This document shows, piece after piece, positions 52,435 to 61,148 of a stretch of 64,000 nt of DNA. Position 1 is the first letter of the stretch, and every line of letters begins with the position of its first letter. Both the position numbers and the translations under genes were made by a program. This DNA comes from Anaeromicropila herbilytica (GTDB taxonomy: Bacteria; Bacillota; Clostridia; Lachnospirales; Lachnospiraceae). A model generated the notes under the pieces. It searched no databases and was not told where the DNA came from. It saw only the letters and a program-made list of their open reading frames with translations. The stretch covers positions 1,068,501 through 1,132,500 of the forward strand of contig NZ_AP024169.1 of the NCBI RefSeq assembly GCF_016591975.1, written 5' to 3'.

Positions 52435-53646
52435 ATGAAGTATATCATTGTTTTAGGCGATGGAATGGCAGATGAGCCTATTGCCGAATTGGAAAATAAG
52501 ACACCTCTTGAATATGCCAATACACCTACCATGGACCATTTAGCTAAAAAGTCTGAGATTGGATTAGTACAAACGATTCCAGAAGGAATGAAACCTGGTA
52601 GTGATACAGCAAACTTATCGGTGTTAGGATACTATCCAAAAGAATATTATACAGGACGTTCCCCATTAGAAGCATTAAGTATTGGTGTAGATATGAAGGA
52701 ATCAGATGTTGCACTTCGATGTAATCTGGTTACTTTGTCCGATGATGAAAAGCCATACCATGATAAAACAATTATTGATCATAGTTCAAGTGAAATATCT
52801 ACAGACGATGCTAAAGTTCTTATTGGTGCGTTGCAGGAAGTTCTTGAGTGTGAAGAATTTAAATATTATGTGGGTACTAGTTATCGCCATCTTACAATCT
52901 GGGATAAAGGGCAAGTGATTGATCTAGCTCAACCACATGATATCCTTGGAAGAAAGATAAAGGATTATTTACCGAAGGAAGCTAAGATAAGAGAAATGAT
53001 GGAAAAAAGTTATGAAATATTAAATAACCATCCTTTAAATATCGAAAGAGCGAAAAAAGGACTTAATAAAGCAAATTCAGCATGGTTCTGGGGAGCTGGA
53101 ACTAGACCAAATTTGGATTCATTTGAAGAAAAAAATAGGAAAAAAGGTGCTATGATATCAGCTGTAGATTTATTAAAAGGAATTGCAGTAGGTGCTAATA
53201 TGAAAGTTATTGAAGTACCTGGAGCAGACGGAACGCTCCATACGAATTATGAAGGCAAAGCAAAAGCAGCAGTAAAAGTTTTATTGGATGATGACTATGA
53301 TTTTGTATATGTTCATGTAGAAGCACCAGATGAGATGGGGCATCAAGGAAGCGTATCTAATAAAGTAAAGTCTATTGAATATTTGGATTCCCGAGTAATA
53401 AAAGTGATAAAAGAAGAACTCGATCAAAATGGGATAGACTACCGAATGCTAGTATTACCTGATCATCCAACACCAATATGTGTAAGAACGCACACTAGTG
53501 ATCCCGTGCCATATATGCTGTATGATAGTACAAATTTATTGAATAATGAATGGAATTATGATGAATTACATGCTAAGAAGAGTAATAATTATATTGCAGA
53601 TGGTTATCGCATAATTAATAAACTATTTCAGGCAGAAAACGAATAA
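52435..53646 (+). CDS. apgM: ApgM-type phosphoglycerate mutase family protein, proposed homoserine kinase
   Basis: The 403-residue protein belongs to the alkaline-phosphatase-like, cofactor-independent mutase family of archaeal type. GDGMADEPI binds metal, GSDTANLSVLGY carries the nucleophile Ser, and VYVHVEAPDEMGHQG and LPDHPTPICVRTHTSDP supply other metal ligands. Members located between hom and lysC have been proposed to replace homoserine kinase, and this gene sits exactly there while thrB is not seen. Either mutase or kinase-like activity is possible. The ATG follows AAAGGACAGG. Confidence 0.82.
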   Translation: MKYIIVLGDGMADEPIAELENKTPLEYANTPTMDHLAKKSEIGLVQTIPEGMKPGSDTANLSVLGYYPKEYYTGRSPLEALSIGVDMKESDVALRCNLVTLSDDEKPYHDKTIIDHSSSEISTDDAKVLIGALQEVLECEEFKYYVGTSYRHLTIWDKGQVIDLAQPHDILGRKIKDYLPKEAKIREMMEKSYEILNNHPLNIERAKKGLNKANSAWFWGAGTRPNLDSFEEKNRKKGAMISAVDLLKGIAVGANMKVIEVPGADGTLHTNYEGKAKAAVKVLLDDDYDFVYVHVEAPDEMGHQGSVSNKVKSIEYLDSRVIKVIKEELDQNGIDYRMLVLPDHPTPICVRTHTSDPVPYMLYDSTNLLNNEWNYDELHAKKSNNYIADGYRIINKLFQAENE

Positions 53647-53664
53647 GTATATTAGGAGGCAGCT

Positions 53665-54873
53665 ATGTTAATAGTTAAGAAATTCGGTGGGACATCAGTA
53701 GCCGATAAAGAAAGAATATTTAATGTTGCACGAAGATGTATTGAAGATTATAAAAAAGGAAATCAAGTAGTCGTAGTTTTATCAGCGATGGGTAAACAAA
53801 CAGATATCCTATTAGAACAAGCAAGAGAGATTAATCCAAATGCATCAAAAAGAGAAATAGATATGCTCTTAACTACAGGCGAGCAGATTTCTGTTGCATT
53901 AATGGCTATGGCTATGGGTGCTTTAGGAGTTCCTGCAATCTCATTAAATGCATTTCAAGTTGCAATGCATACAACCAGTGTTTATGGTAATTCAAGACTA
54001 AAGAGAATTGATGTAGATAGAATACAAAGCGAACTTGCTAATAATAAAATTGTTATTATAACTGGATTCCAAGGAATCAATCAATTAGATGATTATACAA
54101 CGCTGGGGCGTGGGGGATCGGATACAACAGCAGTAGCCCTTGCAGCAGCATTACACGCTGATGCATGTGAAATCTATACAGATGTTGACGGTGTTTATAC
54201 TGCTGATCCACGTATCGTTAAGAGTGCTAGAAAAATTGATGAGATCACATATGATGAGATGCTAGAACTTGCAACTTTAGGTGCAGGTGTGCTTCATAAT
54301 CGTTCCGTAGAAATGGCTAAAAAATATGGAGTTCAATTAGTGGTTCGTTCCAGTCTCAATACATCAGAAGGAACAGTAGTTAAGGAGGAAGTAAAAATGG
54401 AAAAAATGCTTGTAAGTGGCGTTGCATCAGATAAAAATACAGCTCGAATTGCGGTAATAGGATTAGAAGATCAGCCAGGAGTAGCATTTAAATTGTTCAA
54501 TCATCTTGCAAAATATAATATCAATGTTGATATTATTTTACAATCCGTAGGGCGTGATGGTACAAAGGATATTAGTTTTACAGTAAATGAAGATAATGCT
54601 GATGAAGCAGTAGAAATAATCAAAAGACATTCAAATAGTATAAAATATCAAAAGCTTGACATTGAAAAATCAGTATCTAAAGTATCTATCGTGGGTGCTG
54701 GAATGATGTCTAATGCAGGAGTAGCTGCAAAAATGTTCGAAGCTCTTTATGATGTAGGAGTAAATATTAAGATGATATCAACTTCTGAAATCAGAGTAAC
54801 AGTATTAATTGACGAAGTTCATACAGAAAAAGCCATGAATGCAGTACATGAAGCTTTTTGTTTAGCAGAGTAA
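53665..54873 (+). CDS. lysC: Aspartate kinase
   Basis: The 402-residue enzyme phosphorylates aspartate, the first step to lysine, threonine and methionine. It has the KKFGGTSVAD start, TTGEQISVALMAMA, GRGGSDTTAVALAAA and two C-terminal ACT domains (about 260-402) that bind the feedback amino acid. TTAGGAGG precedes the ATG. An internal Shine-Dalgarno and in-frame ATG at 54397 could make a separate beta subunit, as in B. subtilis aspartokinase II. It ends the operon. Confidence 0.96.
   Translation: MLIVKKFGGTSVADKERIFNVARRCIEDYKKGNQVVVVLSAMGKQTDILLEQAREINPNASKREIDMLLTTGEQISVALMAMAMGALGVPAISLNAFQVAMHTTSVYGNSRLKRIDVDRIQSELANNKIVIITGFQGINQLDDYTTLGRGGSDTTAVALAAALHADACEIYTDVDGVYTADPRIVKSARKIDEITYDEMLELATLGAGVLHNRSVEMAKKYGVQLVVRSSLNTSEGTVVKEEVKMEKMLVSGVASDKNTARIAVIGLEDQPGVAFKLFNHLAKYNINVDIILQSVGRDGTKDISFTVNEDNADEAVEIIKRHSNSIKYQKLDIEKSVSKVSIVGAGMMSNAGVAAKMFEALYDVGVNIKMISTSEIRVTVLIDEVHTEKAMNAVHEAFCLAE
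54397..54873 (+). CDS. Internal in-frame aspartokinase beta subunit
   Basis: AAGGAGGAA (54382-54390) lies 6 bases before ATG 54397, which is codon 245 of lysC. The 158-residue product would hold both ACT domains and no catalytic part. This matches the known overlapping alpha/beta design of B. subtilis aspartokinase II. The sequence supports an initiation site; its use is inferred. Confidence 0.6.
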   Translation: MEKMLVSGVASDKNTARIAVIGLEDQPGVAFKLFNHLAKYNINVDIILQSVGRDGTKDISFTVNEDNADEAVEIIKRHSNSIKYQKLDIEKSVSKVSIVGAGMMSNAGVAAKMFEALYDVGVNIKMISTSEIRVTVLIDEVHTEKAMNAVHEAFCLAE

Positions 54874-55295
54874 TATAATTTATTGTACAATTAAGAGTAA
54901 AGTATTACATAAATGTAGTAGAATGCTTTATAATTAAAAATGTAGTGCTTAAATGTTATACAAAGAAGATAAGAATATGAACTAAATATAAAAGGGTTAA
55001 GTTGAGCATTTTATTAAAACAACTTAGTCCTTTTTGTTATATACTTTAAAGAGTTATAATAAATTTTATAAAATATTTTGAAGAAATTAATAATAAATAA
55101 GAAATAGAATATTGTAATTTGAAAATCTTTCAGTTACGATATAATAATATTTATTAATAGCAAGACAATATAGCATAAAAGATAATACTAGAGTTAATGA
55201 TTGAAAACTATATTGTTAATAATGTATAAATTGATTTATAATTAACAAAGTAAAATTAACGCGTTACATTTTTATGATTTGAAAGGAGAGATGTT
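54874..55295. other. Intergenic region between lysC and the small zinc-ribbon gene
   Basis: It holds the operon terminator (54991-55035) and a candidate promoter, TTGTTA (55213-55218), 18 bases, TATAAT (55237-55242). The rest is AT-rich without recognised structure. Confidence 0.45.
54991..55035 (+). terminator. Terminator of the threonine operon
   Basis: A 14-bp stem with two G-U pairs (54991-55004 with 55020-55033) is followed by T5. The loop is 15 bases. Confidence 0.8.
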
Positions 55296-55688
55296 ATGAA
55301 TTGGTTACGTAGATTAATGTATGGAAAGTATGGATCAGATCAATTAAGTATTGCTTTATTAGTAGTTGCGGTTTTAATATCAATAGTATCTCCATTTTTA
55401 AAGATGAATTGGTTAACACTTATTTCAACATTACTTATTATTCTATGTTATGTTAGAATGTTTTCTAAGAATTTTGGAAAAAGGCGTGAAGAAAATGAGA
55501 GATTTCTAAGAATTTATCAGCCTATTAAATTTAAAGTTCAAAGATTATTGAATAGGCAAAAAGATCAAAAAGTTTATAAATATTTTAAATGCCCTAAATG
55601 TTCGAAAACGATAAGGATTCCAAGAGGTAAAGGTAAAATAGCAATTACTTGTCCAATGTGTAGAGAAGAGTTTGTACGTAAATCTTAA
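55296..55688 (+). CDS. Small membrane protein with C-terminal zinc ribbon
   Basis: The 130-residue protein has two hydrophobic segments (about 20-36 and 38-58), a basic middle part and a C-terminal zinc ribbon with KCPKCSKTIRIPRGKG and TCPMCREEF (four Cys). The ribbon is probably cytoplasmic. GAAAGGAG precedes ATG 55296. I do not know a function; similar small ribbon proteins are common in Lachnospiraceae. Confidence 0.8.
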   Translation: MNWLRRLMYGKYGSDQLSIALLVVAVLISIVSPFLKMNWLTLISTLLIILCYVRMFSKNFGKRREENERFLRIYQPIKFKVQRLLNRQKDQKVYKYFKCPKCSKTIRIPRGKGKIAITCPMCREEFVRKS

Positions 55689-55779
55689 GGATTATTACAA
55701 AAAGTTGATTTAAGCTATTATCTTTGTTAAGATGGATATAATGTTTGACAAAGATTATTATTTTAAGGAGCATACTAAC

Positions 55780-57927
55780 ATGGATATTATAAAACAATTA
55801 GAAGAAGAACTTGAAGTAAAGAAGTGGCAAGTAGAAGCAGCAGTAAAGCTTATTGATGAAGGTAATACAATTCCATTTATAGCAAGATATCGTAAAGAAG
55901 TAACTGGGTCTTTAAATGATGAGATACTAAGAACATTACATGAACGATTAGTATATTTAAGAAATCTTGAAGATAAGAAAAATCAAGTTCTTACAAGTAT
56001 AGAAGAACAAGGCAAGTTAACAGAAGAGTTAAGAACTCAAATTCTAAATGCTACTACATTAGTCGTAGTTGAAGATTTGTATAGGCCATATCGACCTAAG
56101 AGAAGAACAAGAGCAACTATTGCCAAAGAAAAGGGATTAGATGCATTAGCTAATATTATTTTATTACAAAAGACTAATCAATCCATAGAAAAAGAGGCAG
56201 AAGCATTCATATCAGAAGAAAAAGAAGTAAACACTGCCCAAGATGCTATACAAGGAGCTATGGATATTATTGCTGAAAGTATATCAGATGAACCTGATTA
56301 TAGAATCTATATTCGAAAAATTACATTAGCAGAAGGAAAAATCATATCTAATGCGAAAGACGAGAAACAAGAATCTGTATTTGAGATGTACTATAACTTT
56401 GAAGAAAATATATCAAAAGTTGCAGGACATAGAGTACTAGCGTTAAACCGAGGAGAAAATGAAAAAATATTAACAGTTAAGATTACAGCACCAGAAGATA
56501 GAATTCTTAATTATTTATCTACAAAAATAATCATTAATGACAATCAATATACAAATCAGATATTAAAGAATACAATTGATGATAGTTATAAACGATTAAT
56601 TGCACCAGCGATTGAGCGTGAGATAAGAAATGAATTAACAGAAAAAGCAGAAGATGGAGCAATCAAGATATTTGGTAAAAACTTAGAGCAACTTCTAATG
56701 CAACCCCCTATCGCGGGTCAAGTAGTATTAGGATGGGATCCAGCCTTCCGTACAGGGTGTAAACTAGCAGTTGTTGATTCTACTGGTAAAGTATTGGACA
56801 CTATTGTAATATATCCAACTGCTCCTCAGAACAAAGTGGAAGAAGCAAAGAAGGTTGTGAAGGCACTAATTGATAAATATAATATCACGTTAATATCTGT
56901 AGGAAATGGAACTGCCTCAAGAGAATCTGAGATGGTTATAGTAGAATTATTAAAAGAAATGAATAAACCAGTTCAATATATAATTGTAAATGAAGCGGGT
57001 GCTTCAGTGTATTCTGCAAGTAAGTTAGCAACAGAAGAGTTCCCTAATTTTGATGTAGGACAAAGAAGTGCAGCCTCAATTGCTAGACGTTTACAAGACC
57101 CATTAGCGGAGCTTGTTAAGATTGATCCAAAATCTATCGGTGTTGGTCAGTATCAACATGATATGAATCAGAAGAAATTAAGTGAAGCATTATCTGGTGT
57201 TGTTGAAGGATGTGTAAATAAAGTTGGAGTAGATCTTAATACAGCATCAGCCTCTCTATTAGAATATATATCAGGAATCAGTAAAGTTATAGCAAAAAAT
57301 ATAGTTAGTTATCGAGAAGAAAATGGTAAATTCACAGAGAGAAAGCAATTACTTAAAGTAACAAAATTAGGTCCAAAAGCATATGAACAATGTGCTGGTT
57401 TTATGCGAATTAATGATGGAGGCAACCCCTTAGATGCAACAAGTGTACATCCAGAATCTTATGAAGCTGCAACTTTATTATTAGATCGTTTAGGATATGG
57501 TGTAAGAGATATCAAAGAAGGTAATCTCTCTGACTTGGGTAAAAAAGTAGCCAATAGAGTGGAGTTATCTAAAGAACTAGGAATTGGAGAAATTACTTTA
57601 GAGGATATTATAAAAGAACTTGAGAAACCAGGACGAGATCCAAGGGATGAGATGCCAAAACCAATTCTTAGAACAGATGTATTGGACATGAAAGATCTTA
57701 AAGAAGGTATGATTCTTAAAGGAACAGTTCGTAATGTAATTGACTTTGGTGCATTTGTAGATATTGGAGTTCATCAAGATGGACTAGTTCATATATCCCA
57801 GCTTACGAACAAAAAATTTGTAAAACATCCACTTGATGTAGTTAGTGTCGGAGATATAGTTGAAGTTAAAGTAATGAGCGTGGATGTTCAGAAAAAGAGA
57901 ATACAATTAACTATGATTCTTGAATAA
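55780..57927 (+). CDS. tex: Tex-family RNA-binding transcription accessory protein
   Basis: The 715-residue protein has the Tex N-terminal helical domain (VKLIDEGNTIPFIARYRKEVTGSLND), a YqgF-like nuclease-fold domain (GWDPAFRTGCKLAVVD, about residues 320-450), helix-hairpin-helix segments (VDLNTASASLLEYISGIS) and a C-terminal S1 domain (about 635-715, GTVRNVIDFGAFVDIGVHQDGLVHIS). It binds nucleic acid and affects transcription. I choose ATG 55780 behind AAGGAG; ATG 55732 lacks one. Confidence 0.93.
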   Translation: MDIIKQLEEELEVKKWQVEAAVKLIDEGNTIPFIARYRKEVTGSLNDEILRTLHERLVYLRNLEDKKNQVLTSIEEQGKLTEELRTQILNATTLVVVEDLYRPYRPKRRTRATIAKEKGLDALANIILLQKTNQSIEKEAEAFISEEKEVNTAQDAIQGAMDIIAESISDEPDYRIYIRKITLAEGKIISNAKDEKQESVFEMYYNFEENISKVAGHRVLALNRGENEKILTVKITAPEDRILNYLSTKIIINDNQYTNQILKNTIDDSYKRLIAPAIEREIRNELTEKAEDGAIKIFGKNLEQLLMQPPIAGQVVLGWDPAFRTGCKLAVVDSTGKVLDTIVIYPTAPQNKVEEAKKVVKALIDKYNITLISVGNGTASRESEMVIVELLKEMNKPVQYIIVNEAGASVYSASKLATEEFPNFDVGQRSAASIARRLQDPLAELVKIDPKSIGVGQYQHDMNQKKLSEALSGVVEGCVNKVGVDLNTASASLLEYISGISKVIAKNIVSYREENGKFTERKQLLKVTKLGPKAYEQCAGFMRINDGGNPLDATSVHPESYEAATLLLDRLGYGVRDIKEGNLSDLGKKVANRVELSKELGIGEITLEDIIKELEKPGRDPRDEMPKPILRTDVLDMKDLKEGMILKGTVRNVIDFGAFVDIGVHQDGLVHISQLTNKKFVKHPLDVVSVGDIVEVKVMSVDVQKKRIQLTMILE

Positions 57928-58093
57928 GTGTATAAAATTATCAATTTGGTTTTGAATAGTAAGAAAAGAGTTATAGTATGTAATAAATACCATGTTTGAA
58001 ATTATGAACACTACAACAGTTTACATTATATAGTGATTGACACAATGTGAGTTGAGTGATAGAATTAAGTGAAACATAAAATTGAATAAGGAA

Positions 58094-58206
58094 GTTCTTC
58101 GGGGCAGGGTGAAATTCCCGACCGACGGTTATAGTCCGTGACCTGCTAAGGCAGCTGAATTGGTGAAATTCCAATACCGACAGTATATAGTCTGGATGAG
58201 AGAAGA
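58094..58206 (+). ncRNA. FMN riboswitch (RFN element)
   Basis: The conserved core is easily read: GGGGCAGGGTGAAATTCCCG (58101-58120), ACCGACGGT, AGTCCGTGACC, TGGTGAAATTCCAATACCGA and GTCTGGATGAGAGAAG. It binds FMN and controls the following riboflavin transporter. Confidence 0.97.
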
Positions 58207-58266
58207 TAAGCTTTTTAAAGATATGATTTATCCGTATTGATAGGATATTATCAATATTGATTAATG

Positions 58267-58298
58267 AAACCTCGAATATTACACATTCGAGGTTTTTT
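58267..58298 (+). terminator. Riboswitch-controlled terminator
   Basis: An 11-bp stem (58267-58277 with 58285-58295) closes a 7-base loop and runs into T7. It lies between aptamer and ribU; FMN binding should favour it and switch ribU off. Confidence 0.9.
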
Positions 58299-58348
58299 TG
58301 CGAAAAGCGAAGACCAAGAATTTTCCTTCTAAAAAGGAGAGAAAAAGT

Positions 58349-58990
58349 ATGTCAACATTAACAGGAACACATGGTAGCCCAAAAACAGGTGGAAGATTCA
58401 GCGCTAGAGTACTAACGGTAACAGGGATGTTTTCAGCAATTGCAATTGTGCTTATGTTGTTTGAGATTCCATTATGGTTTGCACCTAATTTCTATAAGAT
58501 TGATTTTAGTGAAGTACCAGTTTTAATTGGTGCATTTACCTTTGGTCCAATAGTAGGAGTAACCATTGAATTAATTAAGATCTTAGTAAACTTATTAATA
58601 AACGGAACTACAACAGCGGGCATTGGAGAATTAGCTAATTTTCTAATTGGAAGTGCTCTTGTCATTCCAAGTGCTATAATCTATCAGAAAAAGAAAAACC
58701 TAAAAGGTGCTACTATAGGGTTAATAGTAGGAACAGTAATGCTAATTATTGTAGGAAGCTTATTAAATGCATATGTATTACTACCAGCATATTCAAAAGC
58801 TTTTCATATGCCAATTGACGCATTGGTTGGAATGGGTACAGCGGTTAATCCATCAATCAACAGCTTATCTACTTTTATTTTATTAGCAGTAGCTCCATTT
58901 AACTTAATCAAAGGTGTTATTGTTTCAATTATAACAATTTTACTTTATAAAAAGATTGGTATTATCATAAATCAAGATTCTAATATATAG
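58349..58990 (+). CDS. ribU: Riboflavin ECF transporter substrate-binding subunit RibU
   Basis: The 213-residue membrane S component binds riboflavin and works with shared ECF ATPases and the T subunit, which are encoded elsewhere. It has about six helices and the ECF-S pattern GMFSAIAIVLMLFEIPLWFAP and KIDFSEVPVLIGAFTFGP. I choose ATG 58349 behind AAAGGAG; the longer reading begins in the terminator. The upstream FMN riboswitch confirms the substrate class. Confidence 0.95.
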   Translation: MSTLTGTHGSPKTGGRFSARVLTVTGMFSAIAIVLMLFEIPLWFAPNFYKIDFSEVPVLIGAFTFGPIVGVTIELIKILVNLLINGTTTAGIGELANFLIGSALVIPSAIIYQKKKNLKGATIGLIVGTVMLIIVGSLLNAYVLLPAYSKAFHMPIDALVGMGTAVNPSINSLSTFILLAVAPFNLIKGVIVSIITILLYKKIGIIINQDSNI

Positions 58991-59050
58991 TAAAAAGAGC
59001 ATTGTATATCTGGCATGAATATGGCCATATATTGCAATGCTCTTTTTACT
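58989..59050 (+). terminator. Terminator of ribU
   Basis: A 16-bp outer stem (58989-59004 with 59035-59050) is extended by inner ATAT/ATAT and TGGC/GGCCA pairings and has a T5 arm. It overlaps the ribU stop codon. Confidence 0.88.
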
Positions 59051-59261
59051 TATTGTTTTTTATAATGAATCTGATATAATTATTTATGGTTAATAAAAGA
59101 AATTAGGTAAAAAATAATATTTTATTGAAATTTGGTAATCAAAGATAATTGTTTGATTTTTAAAGATAGAATAAATCTTTGAAATATTATAAATGACACA
59201 TATTTAATAAAATTAATTACAGTTAAACTGTAATATGAATAGGAGCAAAAGAAAATTTATT

Positions 59262-59696
59262 ATGGTGATAGAAACTTTTTGTGTAGAGGAAACCTATCAG
59301 TTGGGACAAAGAATGGGAAGAGAAGCAAAGTCCGGAGAGGTATATTGCTTATTGGGTGATTTAGGAGTTGGAAAAACCGCGTTTACTCAAGGCTTTGCAG
59401 ATGGTTTATCGATAACAGAGCCAATTAGTAGCCCTACCTTTACTATTATACAGGAATATGAAGAAGGAAGAATACCATTTTATCATTTTGATGTATATCG
59501 TATTAGTGATATAGATGAAATGGATGAGATAGGATATGAAGATTACTTCTATGGTCAGGGAGTTTGCTTAATTGAATGGGCAAATCTAATAGAAGAGATT
59601 TTACCAGAAGATATAAAAGTTATAACAATAGAAAAAAATCTTGAAAAGGGATTTGATTATAGAAGAATCACAGTAAGGGAAGGAATATTATTATGA
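59262..59696 (+). CDS. tsaE: tRNA t6A biosynthesis ATPase TsaE
   Basis: TsaE supports t6A modification of ANN-decoding tRNAs together with TsaB and TsaD. The 144-residue P-loop protein has GDLGVGKTAFTQGFADGL and SSPTFTIIQEYEEGRIPFYHFDVYRI, standard for the family. Start choice is weak: AGGAG (59241-59245) is 16 bases before ATG 59262, while ATG 59235 has no ribosome binding site but cannot be excluded. Its stop overlaps the tsaB ATG (ATGA). Confidence 0.9.
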   Translation: MVIETFCVEETYQLGQRMGREAKSGEVYCLLGDLGVGKTAFTQGFADGLSITEPISSPTFTIIQEYEEGRIPFYHFDVYRISDIDEMDEIGYEDYFYGQGVCLIEWANLIEEILPEDIKVITIEKNLEKGFDYRRITVREGILL

Positions 59697-60406
59697 AGAT
59701 TTTAGCATTAGATACATCTGGATTAGTAGCATCTGTTGCTATTATAGATGAAGATACTTTAACAGCAGAGTATACAATAAATTATAAAAAGACACATTCA
59801 CAAACATTATTACCAATGATTGATGAAATTGTGAAAATGATTCAATTGGATTTAAAAGAAATAGATGCAATAGCAGTTTCAGGTGGCCCTGGATCATTTA
59901 CAGGATTAAGAATTGGTTCTGCAACAGCAAAAGGACTAGGTTTAGCATTAGATAAGCCAATTATTCATATACCAACAGTGGATGGACTAGCTTACAATTT
60001 ATTTGGTGTGAAAGATTTGATATGTCCTTTAATGGATGCTAAAAGAAATCAGGTATATACAGGGTTATACGAGTTTAATGAGAATACGTTCATTACGTTA
60101 GAACAGCAGATGGCAGTGGGAATAGAGGACATTATTACTAAGATTAATGAAATGAATCGAAGTGTGATATTTCTAGGAGATGGTGTAACGCCTTATAGAG
60201 ATATCATAATTGACAAGATTAGAGTTCCATACCAATTTGCTCCCGCTCACCTATCAAAACAAAGAGCTGGAGCCGTAGCCTCATTAGCTAAAATTTATTA
60301 TGATAAAGGACAAATAGAGTCTGCATTAAGTCATCAACCTGAATATTTAAGATTATCACAAGCAGAACGAGAATTAAAAGAAAAAAATGAGAAAAGTAAC
60401 AAATAA
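59693..60406 (+). CDS. tsaB: tRNA t6A biosynthesis protein TsaB
   Basis: The 237-residue protein is an ASKHA-fold partner of TsaD without its own catalysis. ILALDTSGLVASVAI at the start and AVSGGPGSFTGLRIGSATAKGLG are typical of TsaB. The ATG overlaps the tsaE stop by 4 bases (ATGA), so they are coupled. The C-terminus is short compared with some homologues but in the normal range. Confidence 0.93.
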   Translation: MKILALDTSGLVASVAIIDEDTLTAEYTINYKKTHSQTLLPMIDEIVKMIQLDLKEIDAIAVSGGPGSFTGLRIGSATAKGLGLALDKPIIHIPTVDGLAYNLFGVKDLICPLMDAKRNQVYTGLYEFNENTFITLEQQMAVGIEDIITKINEMNRSVIFLGDGVTPYRDIIIDKIRVPYQFAPAHLSKQRAGAVASLAKIYYDKGQIESALSHQPEYLRLSQAERELKEKNEKSNK

Positions 60407-60552
60407 GAAAGAGAATAAGTATATAAAGAAAAATAATAAATAAGTATAAATATAATAAGTAAAAACATAAAAATGAGAAATAAATAATAAGAATATCAAA
60501 ACGAAAAACAGATAAGTAAATCATTATAGAAGTATAACAGGAGGAGAATAGA
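60407..60552. other. A-rich low-complexity spacer
   Basis: About 145 bases consist almost only of A, T and G in AATAA/AAGTA words on the plus strand. It ends in AGGAGGAG before rimI. No gene is seen; the long minus-strand reading frame across it is a product of low complexity. Confidence 0.6.
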
Positions 60553-60987
60553 GTGATAGTTCGTAAAATGAAATTGGAAGACATAGAAAAAGTATGCGAA
60601 ATAGAGAATATATTATTTTCTTCTCCTTGGAAATCACATGATTTTGAGTCATCTAGTGTTGATAATAATAATATTTATTTAGTAGTTGTAGAACATGATG
60701 AAATAATTGCATATTGTGGACTTTGGGGTGTAGCTGGGGAAGGCCAGATTAATAACGTAGCAGTTAAAAAAGAATATCAAAATAAAAAAATTGGATTTTT
60801 AATGATTTCAGAATTAATTGAAAGAGGAAAAGGGAAAAATCTAACAGCATTTACACTTGAAGTAAGAGTCAGTAACGAAAGAGCAATTCGGTTATATCAT
60901 CGATTAGGTTTTAAAGATGCAGGTATAAGAAAAAACTTCTATGATAAACCAAAGGAAGATGCATTAATCATGTGGCTACATATGTGA
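60553..60987 (+). CDS. rimI: Ribosomal-protein-alanine N-acetyltransferase RimI
   Basis: The 144-residue GNAT enzyme acetylates the N-terminal alanine of ribosomal protein S18. It shows IVRKMKLEDIEKVCEIE, INNVAVKKEYQNKKIGFLMIS (acetyl-CoA loop) and LEVRVSNERAIRLYHRLGF. Start is GTG 60553, behind AGGAGGAG. The gene sits between tsaB and tsaD, which is a common arrangement in Firmicutes. Confidence 0.92.
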   Translation: MIVRKMKLEDIEKVCEIENILFSSPWKSHDFESSSVDNNNIYLVVVEHDEIIAYCGLWGVAGEGQINNVAVKKEYQNKKIGFLMISELIERGKGKNLTAFTLEVRVSNERAIRLYHRLGFKDAGIRKNFYDKPKEDALIMWLHM

Positions 60988-61073
60988 TGAATTAATTACC
61001 ACTATTCAATTAAAGTTAAGACTACTATAATGAAAATGTAGTTATTAGGTATTGTAAGAGGAGATTGAAAAAC

Positions 61074-61145
61074 TTGATATCTTTAGTTTTGATAAACTCT
61101 TTAAAGACCTCTTATATAAGTGCACAACTGCACAGATGGGAGTGA
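61074..61145 (+). CDS. Possible 23-codon leader peptide
   Basis: A short reading frame starts at TTG 61074, 8 bases after AGAGGAG, and ends TGA at 61143-61145, three bases before the next ATG (61149). Its stop overlaps the Shine-Dalgarno region GGGAG of that gene. The peptide is hydrophobic at the start (ISLVLINSL). It may be chance; no homologue is known to me. Confidence 0.2.
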   Translation: MISLVLINSLKTSYISAQLHRWE

Positions 61146-61148
61146 ATT

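Larger units (their letters stand above)
57928..58348. other. Intergenic region between tex and ribU, containing the FMN riboswitch
   Basis: The first 160 bases are AT-rich. The riboswitch aptamer follows (58094-58206), then a linker and terminator hairpin (58267-58298), then the ribU ribosome binding site. A promoter of the type TTGACA (58037-58042) lies upstream of the aptamer; TAGAAT (58059-58064) at 16 bases may be its -10. Confidence 0.55.

Noticed and set aside
58298..58348. TTG 58298 as the ribU start
   Set aside because: It lies at the terminator's end; AAAGGAG before ATG 58349 is a much better start.
60288..60584. Minus-strand frame of 98 codons with many Leu, Ile and Phe
   Set aside because: It crosses the A-rich spacer and overlaps tsaB and rimI; composition alone explains it.
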